NCBI GenBank assembly: GCA_902791025.1
Contig: CADATZ010000017.1
Coordinates: 1 to 64,000, forward strand
Reading direction: 5' to 3'
DNA: 64,000 nucleotides
From: an uncultured Chloroflexota bacterium
GTDB lineage: Bacteria; Chloroflexota; Anaerolineae; Anaerolineales; Anaerolineaceae
Below are positions 62,645-64,000 of this stretch, in pieces; the first letter of the stretch is position 1; every line of letters begins with the position of its first letter. A model generated the notes under the pieces. The model did not search any database. It was given only the letters and a program-made list of their open reading frames with translations, and had not been told where the DNA came from. The position numbers and the translations under genes are program-made.

Positions 62645-64000
62645 ATGAGTGAACAATTTAATCTGAATAACAGATATCAATTCATGGGCCTGGTAGGAAA
62701 AGGCCGGTTGGGTGATGTTTATCGTGCTGCTGATAATTTTTTTCGCAGAGATGTTGCGCTGAAAATGATCCGCAGAGAAAGCGGTTCTCCGGAGTTTTTG
62801 CAGTATTTTACAAATCGTTATGCTCAGCAAATTTCCATGTTGGGTAAACTGAATAATCCTTCTATTATTAAGGTTTACGATTTTACCACATTGAACGGGA
62901 TGCCTGCCTGGACAATGGACCTTTATCCGGGTACCAGCTATTCACAATATGCGGGAAAACAAATGCCGGTAGAACAAGCTGCCAACCTTTTGATTCCTGT
63001 TGCTGATGCGCTGACATATGCTCATCAATATGGCGTTTTCCACGGGAACCTGAAACCTTCCAATATATTACTCAATAATGAACAACAACCTGTCCTGACC
63101 GATTTTGGACTTGCTCAATGGCTGAGTGAAAATGGACATGGATATGGGCAGATCGAAGCAGCTGCAGGTATTGGATTACCCGAGTATCTCGCACCGGAGC
63201 AGGCGCAGGGAGGAATGGTCGATGGACGGACAGATGTCTATTCTCTGGGTATTATTTTTTATGAATTGATTACCGGAAGGCGTCCTTTCTCTGCTATGTC
63301 ACCTTTGGAAACAATGACACGACAAGTCTCAGACCAACTTCCATCTCCGCGATATTATGTTCCGAATGTGTCGCAGCAGGCAGAACAATTCCTTTATCAG
63401 GCTACGGCCAAGAACCCTGCCCAGCGAATCAGTACAATGAGCGAAGTGGCAATGATTTTACGCAGCCTGTCAAATCCCACTGCAGCAGGTGCATACTATC
63501 CGCCTGCTTCTTATTACAACACAAATGCTCCCGTAGAGGATGATGATGACGATGATGAGAGCTTCGGCGACAAAATAAAAGCAGCTGCGGGAACTTTCAA
63601 GACCAATAAGAACGCGAAATATATCGCCATTGCGCTATGTCTGTTGCTCATTGCCGTTATTGTGATTCTCATTGTCTCAGGAAATAACAAAAAAATAGCG
63701 GAGATGAATGCCTCATCCACACAGGCTGCAATCAACGCAGCTGAAACACAAAATGCGGTCATTGCAATGATAGAAAGTCAACAGCAGCAAACGCAGGAAG
63801 CTGAACAGGCAATCCGACAGCAGACACAAGAAGCGTATGATGCTCAGGCAGCAGCTACAGCCGCTGCAGTTGTGATTGCACCGACACAGGATCTTATTAT
63901 GGTACAGCCGCCGGTGGAAATGATACCGACAGCTTCAACTCAGGCTCAGGGACGGTTTTATGGTCAAACGCCTGCTGATGGTACAACTTTAATTACCGGT
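62645..64000 (+). CDS. Hanks-type serine/threonine kinase-like protein (C-terminus beyond the right edge)
   Basis: At least 452 residues are present from ATG 62645, with an in-frame stop two codons before and no Shine-Dalgarno. The kinase fold has GKGRLGDVYRA, the Lys in VALKMI, DFG (LTDFGLAQ) and the APE region (LPEYLAPEQAQGG), then DGRTDVYSLGIIFYELITGRRPF. The catalytic loop reads HGNLKPSN rather than HRDLKPxN, so the catalytic Asp is Asn. A TM segment lies at about 325-345 (IAIALCLLLIAVIVILIV). A Gln/Ala-rich coiled region and a P/T-rich part follow and are cut off. It could be a pseudokinase with an outer sensor domain. Confidence 0.88.
   Translation, partial: MSEQFNLNNRYQFMGLVGKGRLGDVYRAADNFFRRDVALKMIRRESGSPEFLQYFTNRYAQQISMLGKLNNPSIIKVYDFTTLNGMPAWTMDLYPGTSYSQYAGKQMPVEQAANLLIPVADALTYAHQYGVFHGNLKPSNILLNNEQQPVLTDFGLAQWLSENGHGYGQIEAAAGIGLPEYLAPEQAQGGMVDGRTDVYSLGIIFYELITGRRPFSAMSPLETMTRQVSDQLPSPRYYVPNVSQQAEQFLYQATAKNPAQRISTMSEVAMILRSLSNPTAAGAYYPPASYYNTNAPVEDDDDDDESFGDKIKAAAGTFKTNKNAKYIAIALCLLLIAVIVILIVSGNNKKIAEMNASSTQAAINAAETQNAVIAMIESQQQQTQEAEQAIRQQTQEAYDAQAAATAAAVVIAPTQDLIMVQPPVEMIPTASTQAQGRFYGQTPADGTTLITG

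Overview
The window looks like chromosomal DNA of an anaerobic Chloroflexota bacterium, most likely of the Anaerolineae. This is an inference from gene content: a bifunctional nuclease, DnaB, DnaD and DnaC-like block, FHA and kinase proteins with long Q/T/P-rich tails, a DUF3798 ABC transporter, class II fumarase, iron alcohol dehydrogenase, no respiratory genes and no outer-membrane genes. No rRNA, tRNA, CRISPR array, prophage or complete insertion sequence was recognised. Both window edges cut through a gene.

Layout. 1-10.9 kb (minus): a three-gene envelope operon. It encodes an FHA-like protein with a 43-residue repeat array, a two-TM protein, and a giant protein with an FHA-like head, one TM segment and at least eleven Ig-like repeats that continue past the left edge. 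11.3-15.3 kb (plus): bifunctional nuclease, DnaB, a DnaD-like protein and a double DnaC-like loader, forming a replication block. 15.4-18.6 kb: a toxin-antitoxin pair with a third small gene, Hsp20, an orphan response regulator and an SH3b membrane protein. 18.8-23.3 kb (plus): a small orphan transcription unit, a HAD hydrolase, Rel and a diguanylate cyclase. 23.5-27.9 kb (plus): an acidic Cys4 protein, DUF2997, a radical SAM protein, a double-thioredoxin/DsbD fusion and an MBOAT acyltransferase. 28.1-33.7 kb (minus): a DUF3798-type ABC uptake operon with a clear promoter, a palindromic operator candidate and an internal terminator. 33.9-37.5 kb (minus): a secreted SLH-like protein, then MetY-MetA. 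37.8-45.3 kb (plus): a heterodimeric ABC exporter, an AAA/DUF4143 ATPase, a CLC protein of the fluoride type and a PAP2 phosphatase. 45.5-52.5 kb: a GH13 enzyme, a TlpA-like lipoprotein, iron alcohol dehydrogenase, a VanZ-like protein and an EAL protein. 52.7-58.1 kb (minus): two FemAB-like transferases, a CapD-like epimerase/dehydratase and a polyprenyl-phosphate sugar transferase. 58.4-64 kb (plus): a C39-like lipoprotein, FumC, a GT39-like membrane protein and a kinase-like protein cut by the right edge.

The genes cover replication, stringent and c-di-GMP signalling, envelope building and anaerobic metabolism. Two families of non-coding repeats thread the intergenic spaces. One is a REP/MITE-like palindrome, with a CACATGGGGACAGGCAC-type arm and a CTTGTGCGGGCTGC core, present in about ten places. 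The other is a set of heptamer arrays in which each locus uses its own 7-mer, often as two inverted arms around a core. The strongest candidates for something undescribed are the giant FHA/Ig envelope operon, the double helicase loader with a dead second ATPase, the acidic Cys4/DUF2997/radical SAM cassette and the two repeat families.
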